Part shown: in pieces, positions 43,688-52,372 of the stretch
Layout: each line of letters begins with the position of its first letter
How positions within the stretch are numbered: the first letter of the stretch is position 1
Source of the DNA: Polaribacter sp. KT25b
GTDB lineage: Bacteria > Bacteroidota > Bacteroidia > Flavobacteriales > Flavobacteriaceae
Direction: 5' to 3'
Assembly (NCBI RefSeq): GCF_900105145.1
Contig: NZ_LT629752.1
Coordinates: forward strand, 434,001 to 498,000
DNA length: 64,000 bases
Notes under the pieces: model-generated
Seen by the model: the letters and a program-made list of their open reading frames with translations, nothing else
What the model was told of the DNA's origin: nothing
Database searches by the model: none
Translations under genes and position numbers: made by a program

Positions 43688-44140
43688 ATGAAAATTGTAA
43701 TTCAAAGAGTTTCTGAAGCAAGTGTTACTATTAATGAAATAAAAGTAGCAAACATCAAAAAAGGATTGCTAATTCTTTTAGGAATTGTAAATGAGGATAC
43801 TCAAGAAGATATTAATTTTTTAGTAAGAAAAATAGCAAATCTTCGCATTTTTAATGATGAAAATGAAGTGATGAATAACTCACTTTTAGATATAGCTGGA
43901 AATGCAATTGTGGTGAGTCAGTTTACATTGCAAGCTGCTACAAAAAAAGGAAACAGACCGAGTTATATAAAAGCTGCAAAACCGGATGTTGCAATTCCGC
44001 TGTACGAGAATTTTGTAAAATCCTTAGAAAAAGAATTGAATAAAAAAGTACAAACTGGCAAATTTGGTGCAGATATGAAAGTGGCTTTACTAAACGACGG
44101 ACCAGTTACCATTATTATCGATTCTAAGAATAAAGAATAA
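43688..44140 (+). CDS. dtd: D-aminoacyl-tRNA deacylase
   Basis: Hydrolyses D-amino acids (and glycine mischarged on tRNA-Ala) from tRNA. The 150-residue protein begins MKIVIQRVSEASVTINE and has both active-site motifs: SQFTLQAATKKGNRPSY and, at the C-terminus, NDGPVTIIIDS (the Gly-cisPro pair that rejects L-amino acids). Cytosolic homodimer in known cases. Placed between rsgA and the TatD-like gene with very short gaps. Confidence 0.97.
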   Translation: MKIVIQRVSEASVTINEIKVANIKKGLLILLGIVNEDTQEDINFLVRKIANLRIFNDENEVMNNSLLDIAGNAIVVSQFTLQAATKKGNRPSYIKAAKPDVAIPLYENFVKSLEKELNKKVQTGKFGADMKVALLNDGPVTIIIDSKNKE

Positions 44141-44146
44141 TTTTCT

Positions 44147-44785
44147 ATGGATTTTATTGATGTGCACACACATACTTTTTCTTCGGATAAAAATGTGTTT
44201 TCAATTGTAAATACCTATCCAAATTCATTGAATTTTTCGCAACCTTTTTCAATGGGAATTCATCCTTGGTTTATCAATATTGATAAAATTGAAGAAGAAA
44301 TCTTACTTTTAGAAAGTAAATTACAAGATAAAAATTGTGTCGCTTTAGGAGAATGTGGTTTAGATAAACTAATTGATGTAGATTTTGAACTTCAAAAAAA
44401 GGTGTTTAAAAAGCAAATTCTATTATCAGAAAAATATAAAAAACCATTGATAATTCACTGTGTAAAAGCATATCAAGAAATTATTGAAATTAAAAAAGAA
44501 ATACAACCAAATCAAACTTGGGTTTTACACGGATTCAATAAAAGCAAACAATTGGCAGAAAGTTTTATCAAAAACGGAATACTACTTTCTTTTGGCGCGG
44601 CAATTATCAAAAGTAAAAAGTTACAAGAAGTGTTTTTAGAAATTCCGATTTCCACCATTTTATTAGAAACTGATGATTCAAAATTAGAGATTCAAGAAAT
44701 TTATCAGAAAGCATCAGAAATAAAAAACATACATTTAAAAGATTTGCAAGAGGCAATTCATCAGAATTTAAAAATATATTTATAA
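44147..44785 (+). CDS. TatD-family metal-dependent hydrolase
   Basis: A 212-residue TIM-barrel hydrolase, shorter than typical TatD (about 260). Metal ligands are seen in DVHTHTF (HxH), LGECGLDK (Glu), IIHCVKAY (His), VLHGFN (His) and LETDDS (Asp). TatD proteins are magnesium-dependent nucleases, but this short Bacteroidetes version is uncharacterised as far as I know, so the substrate is open. It starts 6 bases after dtd and tcdA begins 1 base after its stop. Confidence 0.9.
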   Translation: MDFIDVHTHTFSSDKNVFSIVNTYPNSLNFSQPFSMGIHPWFINIDKIEEEILLLESKLQDKNCVALGECGLDKLIDVDFELQKKVFKKQILLSEKYKKPLIIHCVKAYQEIIEIKKEIQPNQTWVLHGFNKSKQLAESFIKNGILLSFGAAIIKSKKLQEVFLEIPISTILLETDDSKLEIQEIYQKASEIKNIHLKDLQEAIHQNLKIYL

Positions 44786-44786
44786 A

Positions 44787-45500
44787 ATGAGTTGGTTAGA
44801 ACGCACAGAATTATTAGTACAAAAAGCAGGATTAGAAAAATTACAAAAAGCTAATATTTTAATCGTTGGTTTGGGCGGAGTAGGTTCGTTTGCAGCCGAG
44901 TTTATAGCAAGAGCAGGAGTAAATAAAATAACAATTGTAGATGGCGATGTTTTTGATGTCACCAATAAAAACAGACAATTAACGGCATTAGATTCTACCA
45001 TAGGGAAATCGAAAGCACAAGTTTTAGCAAGGAGATTAAAAGATATAAATTCAGAAATTGAATTGACAGTTTTAGAAGAATTTTTATCACCAGAAAGAGC
45101 TTTTGAAATCGTATCAGAAGAGTTTGATTACGTTTTAGATTGTATCGATAGTATTACTCCTAAAATTAATTTAATAGTTGCCGCAAGAAGAAAAAAAGTA
45201 AAAATAATTTCTTCTATGGGAGCAGGAGGTAAGTTAGATGCTACGAAAATTAAGATTAAAGATATTTCGCAAACTAAAAATTGCACAATGGCAAGAACTT
45301 TGCGTAAAAGATTAAAAGAACACAAAGTTGATAAAGGCATAAAAGCTGTATATTCGGAAGAATTTCAAATTGCAGAAAGCCTAAAAATGACTGATGGATT
45401 AAACTTCAAAAAATCTTTTTATGGTACAATAAGTTATATGCCAGCTGCTTTTGGATTGCAAGCAGCTGCTTTTGTAATTAATGAAATTATAAAAAAGTAA
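44787..45500 (+). CDS. tcdA: tRNA threonylcarbamoyladenosine dehydratase (ThiF/E1-like)
   Basis: An E1-like ATP-dependent enzyme that cyclises t6A to ct6A in tRNA. The 237-residue protein has the adenylation fold: ILIVGLGGVGSFAAEFIARAGVNKITIVDGDVFDVTNKNRQ (nucleotide loop and the Arg/Asp of E1 enzymes), DYVLDCIDSITPK, and SSMGAGGKLDATKIKI. It is a little shorter than E. coli TcdA (268), ending AAAFVINEIIKK. It is the last of the rsgA-dtd-tatD-tcdA group. Confidence 0.94.
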   Translation: MSWLERTELLVQKAGLEKLQKANILIVGLGGVGSFAAEFIARAGVNKITIVDGDVFDVTNKNRQLTALDSTIGKSKAQVLARRLKDINSEIELTVLEEFLSPERAFEIVSEEFDYVLDCIDSITPKINLIVAARRKKVKIISSMGAGGKLDATKIKIKDISQTKNCTMARTLRKRLKEHKVDKGIKAVYSEEFQIAESLKMTDGLNFKKSFYGTISYMPAAFGLQAAAFVINEIIKK

Positions 45501-45510
45501 TATTTATTTC

Positions 45511-45553
45511 CCTTGGAAAATAAATTTAATGTATATTTGCCATGGAAAATAAA
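45511..45553 (+). promoter_or_regulatory. YceI gene promoter with direct repeats
   Basis: TATATTTG (45532-45539) is a good -7 box. It is flanked by two 14-base direct repeats differing by one base: CCTTGGAAAATAAA (45511-45524) and CCATGGAAAATAAA (45540-45553). The arrangement suggests an operator with two half-sites. Confidence 0.6.
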
Positions 45554-45580
45554 AAACCATTAATCTAAATTTTAAAAAAA

Positions 45581-46222
45581 ATGAAAAAAATAATAGTATC
45601 ATTAGTTTTAGTTGCATCAGTTTTAACTGGTTGTAAAAGTGAGAAAAAAGAAAAATTAGCTGTAAAAGAAGTAGTAGAATTTGAGGCAACAACATTAGAA
45701 AAATATAATGTTGATACAGAAGCATCAGTTTTAAACTGGAAAGGAACAAAACCTTTAGGCGCACACGACGGAGTTGTTTCTCTAAAAAGTGGAAGTTTAA
45801 TTATTGAAGAAGATGAATTAATTGATGGAGAATTTGTAATTGATATGAATTCAATTGTAAATGTTGATATGAAAGGAAGCGCTGGAGCAGGTAAAATTGA
45901 AGCTCATTTAAAATCGGCAGACTTTTTTGATGTAGCTACATATCCTACTTCAAAATTTGTAATTACAGACGTAGAGGAATCAGAAGATGGAAAATTGGAT
46001 GTAACGGGAAATTTAACAATAAAAGACGTTACAAAAAGTATTACAATTCCTGCAACGATTTCTACTGAAGGTGGAGTAACTACTTTTGAAAGTAAAACTT
46101 TTAATGTGAATAGAACAGATTATAACGTAAAATATAAATCAAAATCTTTCTTTGATAATTTAAAAGATAAATTTATTGACGACATTATGGAAATTTCTTT
46201 TGTTGTAAAAACAAAAGCATAA
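45581..46222 (+). CDS. YceI-family lipoprotein
   Basis: A 213-residue lipoprotein: signal with lipobox LTGC (Cys18), a charged linker, then a YceI lipocalin-like domain (about residues 45-213) with SVLNWKGTKPLGAHDGVVSLKSG, GEFVIDMNSI, HLKSADFFDVATYPTSKFVI and a C-terminal FNVNRTDYNVKY. YceI proteins bind isoprenoid-type lipids such as polyprenyl chains; here it would be membrane-anchored in the periplasm or outer membrane. It is followed at once by a 29-codon CDGSH-like gene. The direct-repeat promoter upstream suggests regulated expression. Confidence 0.93.
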   Translation: MKKIIVSLVLVASVLTGCKSEKKEKLAVKEVVEFEATTLEKYNVDTEASVLNWKGTKPLGAHDGVVSLKSGSLIIEEDELIDGEFVIDMNSIVNVDMKGSAGAGKIEAHLKSADFFDVATYPTSKFVITDVEESEDGKLDVTGNLTIKDVTKSITIPATISTEGGVTTFESKTFNVNRTDYNVKYKSKSFFDNLKDKFIDDIMEISFVVKTKA

Positions 46223-46262
46223 CATTAATAAAAAAGAATTTAATAATTTAAAACTATAAAAC

Positions 46263-46352
46263 ATGAAAAATCAAAAAGCTGATAGACCTTGCGGATGTGG
46301 AAATACAGAAGACCCAAACGGAAACTGTGATGGATCACATGTAAATAAATAG
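46263..46352 (+). CDS. Tiny CDGSH-like cysteine-rich protein, 29 aa
   Basis: The frame opens with MKNQKADRPCGCGNTEDPN, continues GNCDGSHVNK and then stops; it is too short for routine ORF calling. It contains the core of a CDGSH iron-sulfur motif: Cys10, Cys12, Cys22 and His26 in CGCG..CDGSH. The spacing between the second and third cysteines (9 residues) is longer than in the standard C-x-C-x2-[ST]-x3-P-x-CDGSH motif by about one residue. It lies 40 bases after the YceI stop and before a strong terminator, so it is the second gene of that transcript. It could bind a [2Fe-2S] cluster as an oligomer; this is speculation. Confidence 0.7.
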   Translation: MKNQKADRPCGCGNTEDPNGNCDGSHVNK

Positions 46353-46377
46353 TAAAAAATTTATTTCATAAATTTTA

Positions 46378-46411
46378 AACCCAAAACATCTGTTTTGGGT
46401 TTTCTTTTTTT
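46378..46411 (+). terminator. Terminator after the CDGSH-like gene
   Basis: AACCCAAAAC/GTTTTGGGTT stem (46378-46401) with a short loop, then TTTCTTTTTTT. Confidence 0.88.
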
Positions 46412-46438
46412 AAATTGCAGTGCTATTAAAGAATTTTT

Positions 46439-48346
46439 ATGATAAAATATATTTCCCCAACACTACTGCTACTTTTTCTTTGTACAACTTTCTATTCTCA
46501 AGATATAAACTATTCTGCGCTTCTAATTCCTGTGGAATTAAAAGAAAATGCGAATGCAGTTGTACGAGATAATTCCGTTGAAATTACAATTGAAGATGTT
46601 AATAAAATGACTGTAAAAAAAAGAAAAGTTGTTACAGTACTTAATAAACTTGGTGATGTTGATGCAGTAATTTCTGAAAGTTATGATCAAGATACTAAAA
46701 TAAATGATTTATCAGCTAAAATTTATGATGCGTTTGGTAATGAAATAAAAAAATATTCTAAAAGAAAATTTGAAGATATAAGTGCTGTAAGTGGTGGAAC
46801 CTTATACTCAGATTCTAGAGTAAAATATATCGATTACACACCGGTTTCTTATCCTTATACGTTGGTTTTCGAATCTGAGTATGAAACAGAAACAACGGGT
46901 TTTATTCCTTGGTTTTTTCCTGTGAATGGATATTTTGTATCCGTTCAAAAAAGTAGCTTTACTTTCAAAAATCCGAAGGAAATTCCTTTTAGAAAAAAAG
47001 AAGTCAATTTTGAAAATTATACTATAAAAACAACGAATTCTCCTTCCGAATTAACGTATGTTTTAGAAAATGAGAAAGCATTAAAATATGAAAATTCATC
47101 AGTTCATTATAGAGAAATTTTGCCAAAAGCCATTTTTGCTTTAGATAAATTTTATTTAAAAGGTGTTTATGGAGAATATGCTAACTGGAGTGAATTTGGT
47201 AAATGGATGAACGAAAAACTACTTACTGATAGAGACATTTTAGAAGAATCTACCAAGCTTAAAATTAGAAAATTAGTTGAAGGAGTTGAAGATCCCATTG
47301 AAAGAGCAAAATTGGTGTATCAATTTATGCAAAATAAAACACGTTATATAAGTGTGCAAGTTGGTATTGGTGGTTGGGAACCTATTGCTGCAAATCTAGT
47401 GGATGAGGTAGGTTATGGAGATTGTAAAGGATTAACAAATTACACAAAAGCATTGATGGATGTTGCCGATGTAAAATCGTATTATACAATTGTGTATGCT
47501 GATGAAAAACGAGATATTGATAAAGAATTTTCGTCTATTCAAGGAAATCATATTATTTTAAATATCCCAAATAAAGGCAACGACATTTGGTTAGAATGCA
47601 CAAATCAAACAATGCCTTTTAATTTTTTAGGCGATTTTACTGAGGATAGAAATGTTTTAGTTGTAACACCTGAAGGCGGCATTATAAAAAGAACACCAGC
47701 CTATAAAAACGAAAAAAATCTTCAAATTACAAAAGCAACAATAAATTTTGATGAAGCTGGAAACTTAAAAGCAACTTTAAAAAGAACATCAGAAGGAATA
47801 CAATATGATGATAAGTTTGGGTATGATACTTTTTCCGATGAAGAATTGACGAAAATTTATAAATCGAATGTTTGGAGTTATAATAATAATTTAGAAGTTG
47901 CGGAAATGGTTATCAATAATGATAAAGATTCTATAAAGTTTACAGAAAATTTAAAAATAAATATTTCTGATTTTGCTACTGTAAATGAAAAGGAATATTT
48001 ATTTAGAGTAAATGTATTTAATGCTATAAATCAAGTGCCAAAAAGGTATAGAAAAAGAAAACTGCCTTTACAGATTGTTAGAGGTTATCAAGATATTGAC
48101 GAATATATTATTAAAATTCCTAAAGAATATGCTGTAGAATATCTTCCAGAAAAAAAGGAAATTAAAACGCAGTTTGGTAGCTATGAAATGAGTATTTCTA
48201 AATTAGATGAAAACACCTTATATTATAAAAGAACAATTATTATTCTTGCAGGAACTCATCCAAAAGAAGAATATGAAAAATATAGAAGTTTTAGAAGAAC
48301 AACAGCAAAATTAGAAAATCAAAGAATTGCATTAATAAAGAAATAG
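46439..48346 (+). CDS. DUF3857 / transglutaminase-like exported protein
   Basis: A 635-residue protein with a signal peptide (about 1-20, FYSQ). An N-terminal DUF3857 beta-domain comes first, then a transglutaminase-like domain around residues 275-400 and a C-terminal DUF3858-like region. The catalytic core is present: Cys329 in GYGDCKGLTNY, His in GNHIILNIP, and WLECTN at the third position. It is therefore a candidate active periplasmic transglutaminase or protease-like enzyme; the substrate is unknown. The paralogue that lacks the catalytic residues starts 2 bases after its stop, suggesting a paired function. Confidence 0.87.
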   Translation: MIKYISPTLLLLFLCTTFYSQDINYSALLIPVELKENANAVVRDNSVEITIEDVNKMTVKKRKVVTVLNKLGDVDAVISESYDQDTKINDLSAKIYDAFGNEIKKYSKRKFEDISAVSGGTLYSDSRVKYIDYTPVSYPYTLVFESEYETETTGFIPWFFPVNGYFVSVQKSSFTFKNPKEIPFRKKEVNFENYTIKTTNSPSELTYVLENEKALKYENSSVHYREILPKAIFALDKFYLKGVYGEYANWSEFGKWMNEKLLTDRDILEESTKLKIRKLVEGVEDPIERAKLVYQFMQNKTRYISVQVGIGGWEPIAANLVDEVGYGDCKGLTNYTKALMDVADVKSYYTIVYADEKRDIDKEFSSIQGNHIILNIPNKGNDIWLECTNQTMPFNFLGDFTEDRNVLVVTPEGGIIKRTPAYKNEKNLQITKATINFDEAGNLKATLKRTSEGIQYDDKFGYDTFSDEELTKIYKSNVWSYNNNLEVAEMVINNDKDSIKFTENLKINISDFATVNEKEYLFRVNVFNAINQVPKRYRKRKLPLQIVRGYQDIDEYIIKIPKEYAVEYLPEKKEIKTQFGSYEMSISKLDENTLYYKRTIIILAGTHPKEEYEKYRSFRRTTAKLENQRIALIKK

Positions 48347-48348
48347 TT

Positions 48349-50394
48349 ATGATTAAGAAAATTGCATTCACATTATTTGTGTTCACTCAATTAGCAACAT
48401 TTGCACAAGATTACAAATTCGGAAAAGTATCAAAAGAAGAGCTACAAGAAAAATTTTATCCTTTAGATTCAACAGCAGATGCTGCTTATTTGTATAGAAG
48501 TAGAAATACATATTATGAGTTTTTACAAAGAGAAGGTAGGTTTCAAATAGTGACAGAAATACATGAAAGAATAAAAATTTATAATAAAGAAGGGTTTAAT
48601 TATGGAACAAAATTAATACCTTTTTATAATCCAGAAGGTGAAAGTAAAGAGTCTGTAAGTTCAATTAAAGGATATACTTTTTCTCTTTTAAATGGAAAAG
48701 TTGAAAAGACTAAATTAGCTAAAAAAAATATTTTCGAAGAAAAAAGAAACAAATATAGAAGCGAAAAAAAAATTACAATGCCAAGTATTAAAGAAGGTTC
48801 AGTAATTGAAATACAATACACTTTAACCTCACCTTATACAAGAACTATTGATGATTTAGTTTTTCAATATAATATCCCAGTTAAAAAACTAGACTATGAG
48901 GTTACAATACCTGAGTATTATGTTTTTAGTCAAAGAACAAAAGGATATCATTCTATAATTCCGAATCAAGAATCAAAAAGTAAGAATTTAACTTATACAA
49001 TAAAAAATATTGGTAGACCAACAGGTATTTCTACTGGTGCAAGAGAAGCAAGTAATACCACATATAGTTATGAGAAATTTAGTTACGAAATTTTAAAATT
49101 AAGTTTTAATGATAAAAATATACCAGCTTTAAAAAATAATGAACCTTTTGTTAACAATATTAATAATTACAGAGGTGGTATGGAATTTGAAATTAAAGAA
49201 ATCAACTTTACAAAACTTGGTGGAGATAGGAAATTTTATTCTTCAGATTGGACAGATGTTAGTAAAGAAATTTTTAGATCTTCTTCTTTTGGTAGTGAGT
49301 TAGATAAGTCTAGTTTTTATAAGGACGATTTAAATTCATTAAGCTTAGAAGGAAAGTCTGATATGCTTAAAGTTGCTACTATCTTTCAGTTTGTAAAATC
49401 AAGAGTAAAATGGAATGGTTATTATGATAAGTATACATATAATGGTGTTAAAAAGGCGTACAAGGAAAGAGTAGGTAATGTTGCAGACATCAATTTAATG
49501 TTAACTTCTATGTTGCGTTTTGCAGGTTTGGATGCAAATCCTGTTTTGGTAAGTTCTAGAGGAAATGGTATTCCGTTATTTCCAACAATAAAAGGTTTTG
49601 ATTATGTAATAGCTGCTGTTACTTTTAAAGATAATACATATGTACTTTTAGATGCAACAGAACCTTATAGTTTACCAAATATTTTACCAGAAAGAGCTTT
49701 AAATTGGGATGGAAGATTGGTTAAAAAAGATGGTAACTCTTCTTGGATAAATTTAACTTCGGAAAAGCATTCTTTAGAGGAAAACATGATAATGATAAAA
49801 ATTAATAACGAATTAGTAACAGAAGGTTATGTTAGAACAAAGTTCGATAATTTAAAAGCATTAGATTTTAGAAGAAGTTACAATCACATAAAAGAAGAAA
49901 GCTTAATTACCAATTTTGAAGAAAATAACAATGTAGAAATAACAGATTTTAAGATTCAAAATAAGGTAGATTTAAGTAAACCCATTGTTAGAATGATAAA
50001 ATTCTCTAGTAATGATTTAATTGAAGGAATAAATGGTAAATTATATATAGAGCCTTTGCTATTTCTAACAAAACATAACAATCCTTTTAAATTAGAAGAA
50101 AGAAAGTTTCCAATAGATTTTACAGCTTCTTGGAAAGAATTAAATAGAGTTACAATCGAAATTCCATTAGGCTATAAAGTAGAAAAATTACCAGAAGTTT
50201 TGGCTATTGCTTTACCAGATAATATGGGCGTTTTTAAATATCAAGTTTCTCAAGTTGGTAATAAAATAAAAGCAATTTCTGTTTTACAATTTAATAAACC
50301 TTTAATTGGTGCACAGTATTATAAAGATTTAAAAGATTTCTTTGATAAAACTGTAAGCAAACAATCAGAAAAAATAGTGTTAATTAAAGAGTAA
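48349..50394 (+). CDS. DUF3857 / transglutaminase-like exported protein, catalytic residues lost
   Basis: A 681-residue paralogue of the upstream gene with a signal peptide (about 1-19, TFAQ), DUF3857 domain (EIHERIKIYNKEGFNYGTK, MPSIKEGSVIEIQY) and a transglutaminase-like fold. At the catalytic position the sequence is VGNVADINLML, with Ala379 in place of Cys, and the His strand reads FDYVIAAVTF, so the enzyme is probably inactive. Likely a binding or scaffold partner of the active upstream protein. Exported, probably periplasmic. The gene ends next to the Lrp gene on the other strand. Confidence 0.85.
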   Translation: MIKKIAFTLFVFTQLATFAQDYKFGKVSKEELQEKFYPLDSTADAAYLYRSRNTYYEFLQREGRFQIVTEIHERIKIYNKEGFNYGTKLIPFYNPEGESKESVSSIKGYTFSLLNGKVEKTKLAKKNIFEEKRNKYRSEKKITMPSIKEGSVIEIQYTLTSPYTRTIDDLVFQYNIPVKKLDYEVTIPEYYVFSQRTKGYHSIIPNQESKSKNLTYTIKNIGRPTGISTGAREASNTTYSYEKFSYEILKLSFNDKNIPALKNNEPFVNNINNYRGGMEFEIKEINFTKLGGDRKFYSSDWTDVSKEIFRSSSFGSELDKSSFYKDDLNSLSLEGKSDMLKVATIFQFVKSRVKWNGYYDKYTYNGVKKAYKERVGNVADINLMLTSMLRFAGLDANPVLVSSRGNGIPLFPTIKGFDYVIAAVTFKDNTYVLLDATEPYSLPNILPERALNWDGRLVKKDGNSSWINLTSEKHSLEENMIMIKINNELVTEGYVRTKFDNLKALDFRRSYNHIKEESLITNFEENNNVEITDFKIQNKVDLSKPIVRMIKFSSNDLIEGINGKLYIEPLLFLTKHNNPFKLEERKFPIDFTASWKELNRVTIEIPLGYKVEKLPEVLAIALPDNMGVFKYQVSQVGNKIKAISVLQFNKPLIGAQYYKDLKDFFDKTVSKQSEKIVLIKE

Positions 50395-50403
50395 TGTTTT
50401 TTA

Positions 50404-50862
50404 CTACAAGTTAATTGCGGTTGTATTTTTAACTTGTTCTATGGCAAAAATACTGTGCGTACTGCCAATATATTTTATGGCTGTTAATTTAGAAACCATA
50501 AAATTTCGATATTCTTGCATGTCTTTTACGTAGATTTTTAAAATATAATCAAAATCGCCACTTACATGAAAACATTCAGAAACTTCTTCTAGTTTTAAAA
50601 TTTCACGCTCAAAAGTAGTTACATATTCTCTAGAATGTTGAATTAATTTTAAATGACAAAAGACCAAAAAAGATTTTTCAATTTTATTTTTGTTGATAAT
50701 CGCCACGTATTTATCAATCACTTTTTGATTTTCTAGTTTTTTAACACGCTCATAAACAGCAGTTATAGATAAGTTGAGGTGTAATGACAATTGTTTTGTA
50801 GTCTGTTTACTATCATTTTGTAATAAATTGATGAGTTTTTTATCTATAGAATCTAATTGCAT
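50404..50862 (-). CDS. Lrp/AsnC-family transcriptional regulator
   Basis: A 152-residue protein with the N-terminal HTH (LDSIDKKLINLLQNDSKQTTKQLSLHLNLSITAVYERVKKLE) and the C-terminal effector domain (RAM/AsnC-type: ECFHVSGDFDYILKIYVKDMQEYRNFM). Lrp-family regulators respond to amino acids. It is divergent from a methionine gamma-lyase-like gene at 51021 with a 158-base shared intergenic region. The same pairing is known for mdeR/mdeA in Pseudomonas putida, so methionine or a related amino acid is a plausible effector. Operator not identified. Confidence 0.93.
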   Translation of the reverse strand: MQLDSIDKKLINLLQNDSKQTTKQLSLHLNLSITAVYERVKKLENQKVIDKYVAIINKNKIEKSFLVFCHLKLIQHSREYVTTFEREILKLEEVSECFHVSGDFDYILKIYVKDMQEYRNFMVSKLTAIKYIGSTHSIFAIEQVKNTTAINL

Positions 50863-51020
50863 ACTTAAATTTTATCTAAAAAATGATTTTTAATGAATTA
50901 TTTTTGGTTTTTAAAACTAATAAATAACTCAAATTTAGAAAAATAATCTATATATATAGTTTTATGTTGATATAATTTCTATTTAGTTGTTGATTTGTGT
51001 TGAACTTAAAATAACTACTC

Positions 51021-52220
51021 ATGAGCTTTAATCCAGCAGATAATATTCAAGATTTACAATATTATGGAGAATTTGGAGGTGTAAATCCATCAATTTCAGA
51101 TTCGTCTACATTTACTTTTTTATCAGCAAAAACAATGTTTGATACTTTTGAAGGAAATGCAGATGGTTGTTATTTATACGCTCGTCATTCAACGCCGAGT
51201 AATTTATATTTAGGCAAAGCTTTAGCAGCAATGGAAGGCACAGAAACTGCAAATGTATCAGCATCAGGAATGGGCGCAATTACACCAGTAATATTACAGA
51301 TTTGTGGTGCTGGTGATCATATTGTTTCTAGTAGAACTATTTATGGAGGAACATACGCTTTCTTAAAAAACTTTTCGCCAAGATTAGGTATCAAAACTAC
51401 GTTTGTAGACATTACAAAATTAGATATTGTAGAGGCTGCAATTACTAAAAATACTAAAGTTTTATATTGTGAGGCAGTAAGTAATCCGTTATTAGAAGTT
51501 GCAGATATTAAAGGTTTATCAGTTTTAGCTAAAAAACACAATTTAAAATTAGTGGTTGATAATACTTTCTCTCCGCTTTCAATTTCACCCGCAAAATTAG
51601 GTGCAGATGTGGTTTGCCATAGTTTAACAAAATTTATAAATGGTTCTTCGGATACCGTTGGAGGCGTAGTTTGTGGAACGCAAGAATTCATAAATGATTT
51701 ACGAAATGTAAATGACGGAGCGTCTATGTTATTGGGTTCAACGATGGATAGTTTAAGAGCTTCATCCATCTTAAAAAACATGCGAACTTTGCATATTAGA
51801 ATGAAGCAACACAGTTTTAATGCTGCTTATTTGGCTGATAAATTTCAAGCAGATGGATTAATAACAGTGTATCCAGGTTTAGATTCTCATCCTTCTCACA
51901 ATCTTTTTAAAAGTAGTATGAATACCGAATTTGGTTTTGGTGGAATGTTAACAATTGATGTTGGTACTTTAGAAAAAGCAAATGAGTTAATGGAATTAAT
52001 GCAACAAAAAAATATAGGAAATTTGGCTGTGAGTTTAGGTTTTTATAGAACATTATTTTCTGCTCCTGGAACTTCAACTTCTTCAGAAATTCCTGCGGAT
52101 GAACAAAAAGAAATGGGACTTTCTAAAGGTTTAATTCGTTTTTCTATCGGTTTAGATAATGATATTGAAAGAACTTATCAAATGATGAAGTCTTGTATGA
52201 TTGAAGTTGGTGTTTTGTAG
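51021..52220 (+). CDS. Methionine gamma-lyase-like PLP enzyme (Cys/Met family)
   Basis: A third Cys/Met PLP enzyme in this window, 399 aa. Lys204 in CHSLTKFINGSSDTVGG binds PLP, and the core shows YARHSTPSN, SASGMGAITPVI and SRTIYGGTYAFL. GMGAI plus TIYGGTYAF resemble methionine gamma-lyase, which splits methionine to methanethiol, ammonia and 2-oxobutyrate. The divergent Lrp gene supports a catabolic, amino-acid-induced role. Cystathionine gamma-lyase or another family activity remains possible. A terminator follows 20 bases after the stop. Confidence 0.85.
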   Translation: MSFNPADNIQDLQYYGEFGGVNPSISDSSTFTFLSAKTMFDTFEGNADGCYLYARHSTPSNLYLGKALAAMEGTETANVSASGMGAITPVILQICGAGDHIVSSRTIYGGTYAFLKNFSPRLGIKTTFVDITKLDIVEAAITKNTKVLYCEAVSNPLLEVADIKGLSVLAKKHNLKLVVDNTFSPLSISPAKLGADVVCHSLTKFINGSSDTVGGVVCGTQEFINDLRNVNDGASMLLGSTMDSLRASSILKNMRTLHIRMKQHSFNAAYLADKFQADGLITVYPGLDSHPSHNLFKSSMNTEFGFGGMLTIDVGTLEKANELMELMQQKNIGNLAVSLGFYRTLFSAPGTSTSSEIPADEQKEMGLSKGLIRFSIGLDNDIERTYQMMKSCMIEVGVL

Positions 52221-52240
52221 TTCTCGTTAAGTTTCAAGTT

Positions 52241-52275
52241 AAAAAAGTGTGTCATTAAAATGTCACACTTTTTTG
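52241..52275 (+). terminator. Terminator after the methionine gamma-lyase-like gene
   Basis: AAAAAGTGTG pairs with CACACTTTTT, with additional inner pairing (CAT/ATG) and a T run on the + strand. Confidence 0.85.
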
Positions 52276-52303
52276 TTTTTTTGAATTTATATTTTTTTAG
52301 TTT

Positions 52304-52368
52304 CACTAACCACTAACCACTAACCACTAACCACTAACCACTAACCACTAACACTAACACTAACCACT
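52304..52368. repeat. Heptanucleotide tandem repeat (CACTAAC)n
   Basis: Seven perfect copies of CACTAAC occupy 52304-52352, followed by two six-base ACTAAC units and a partial CACT. The array is only 5 bases from the stop codon of the convergent membrane hydrolase. Related words (CAACCACTAACCACTA, CACCAACCACCATTACC) occur before 7540 and 15219. Confidence 0.95.
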
Positions 52369-52372
52369 TTTT

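Noticed and set aside
52304..52368. CRISPR-like array
   Set aside because: The units are 7 bases with no spacers. It is a simple tandem repeat.
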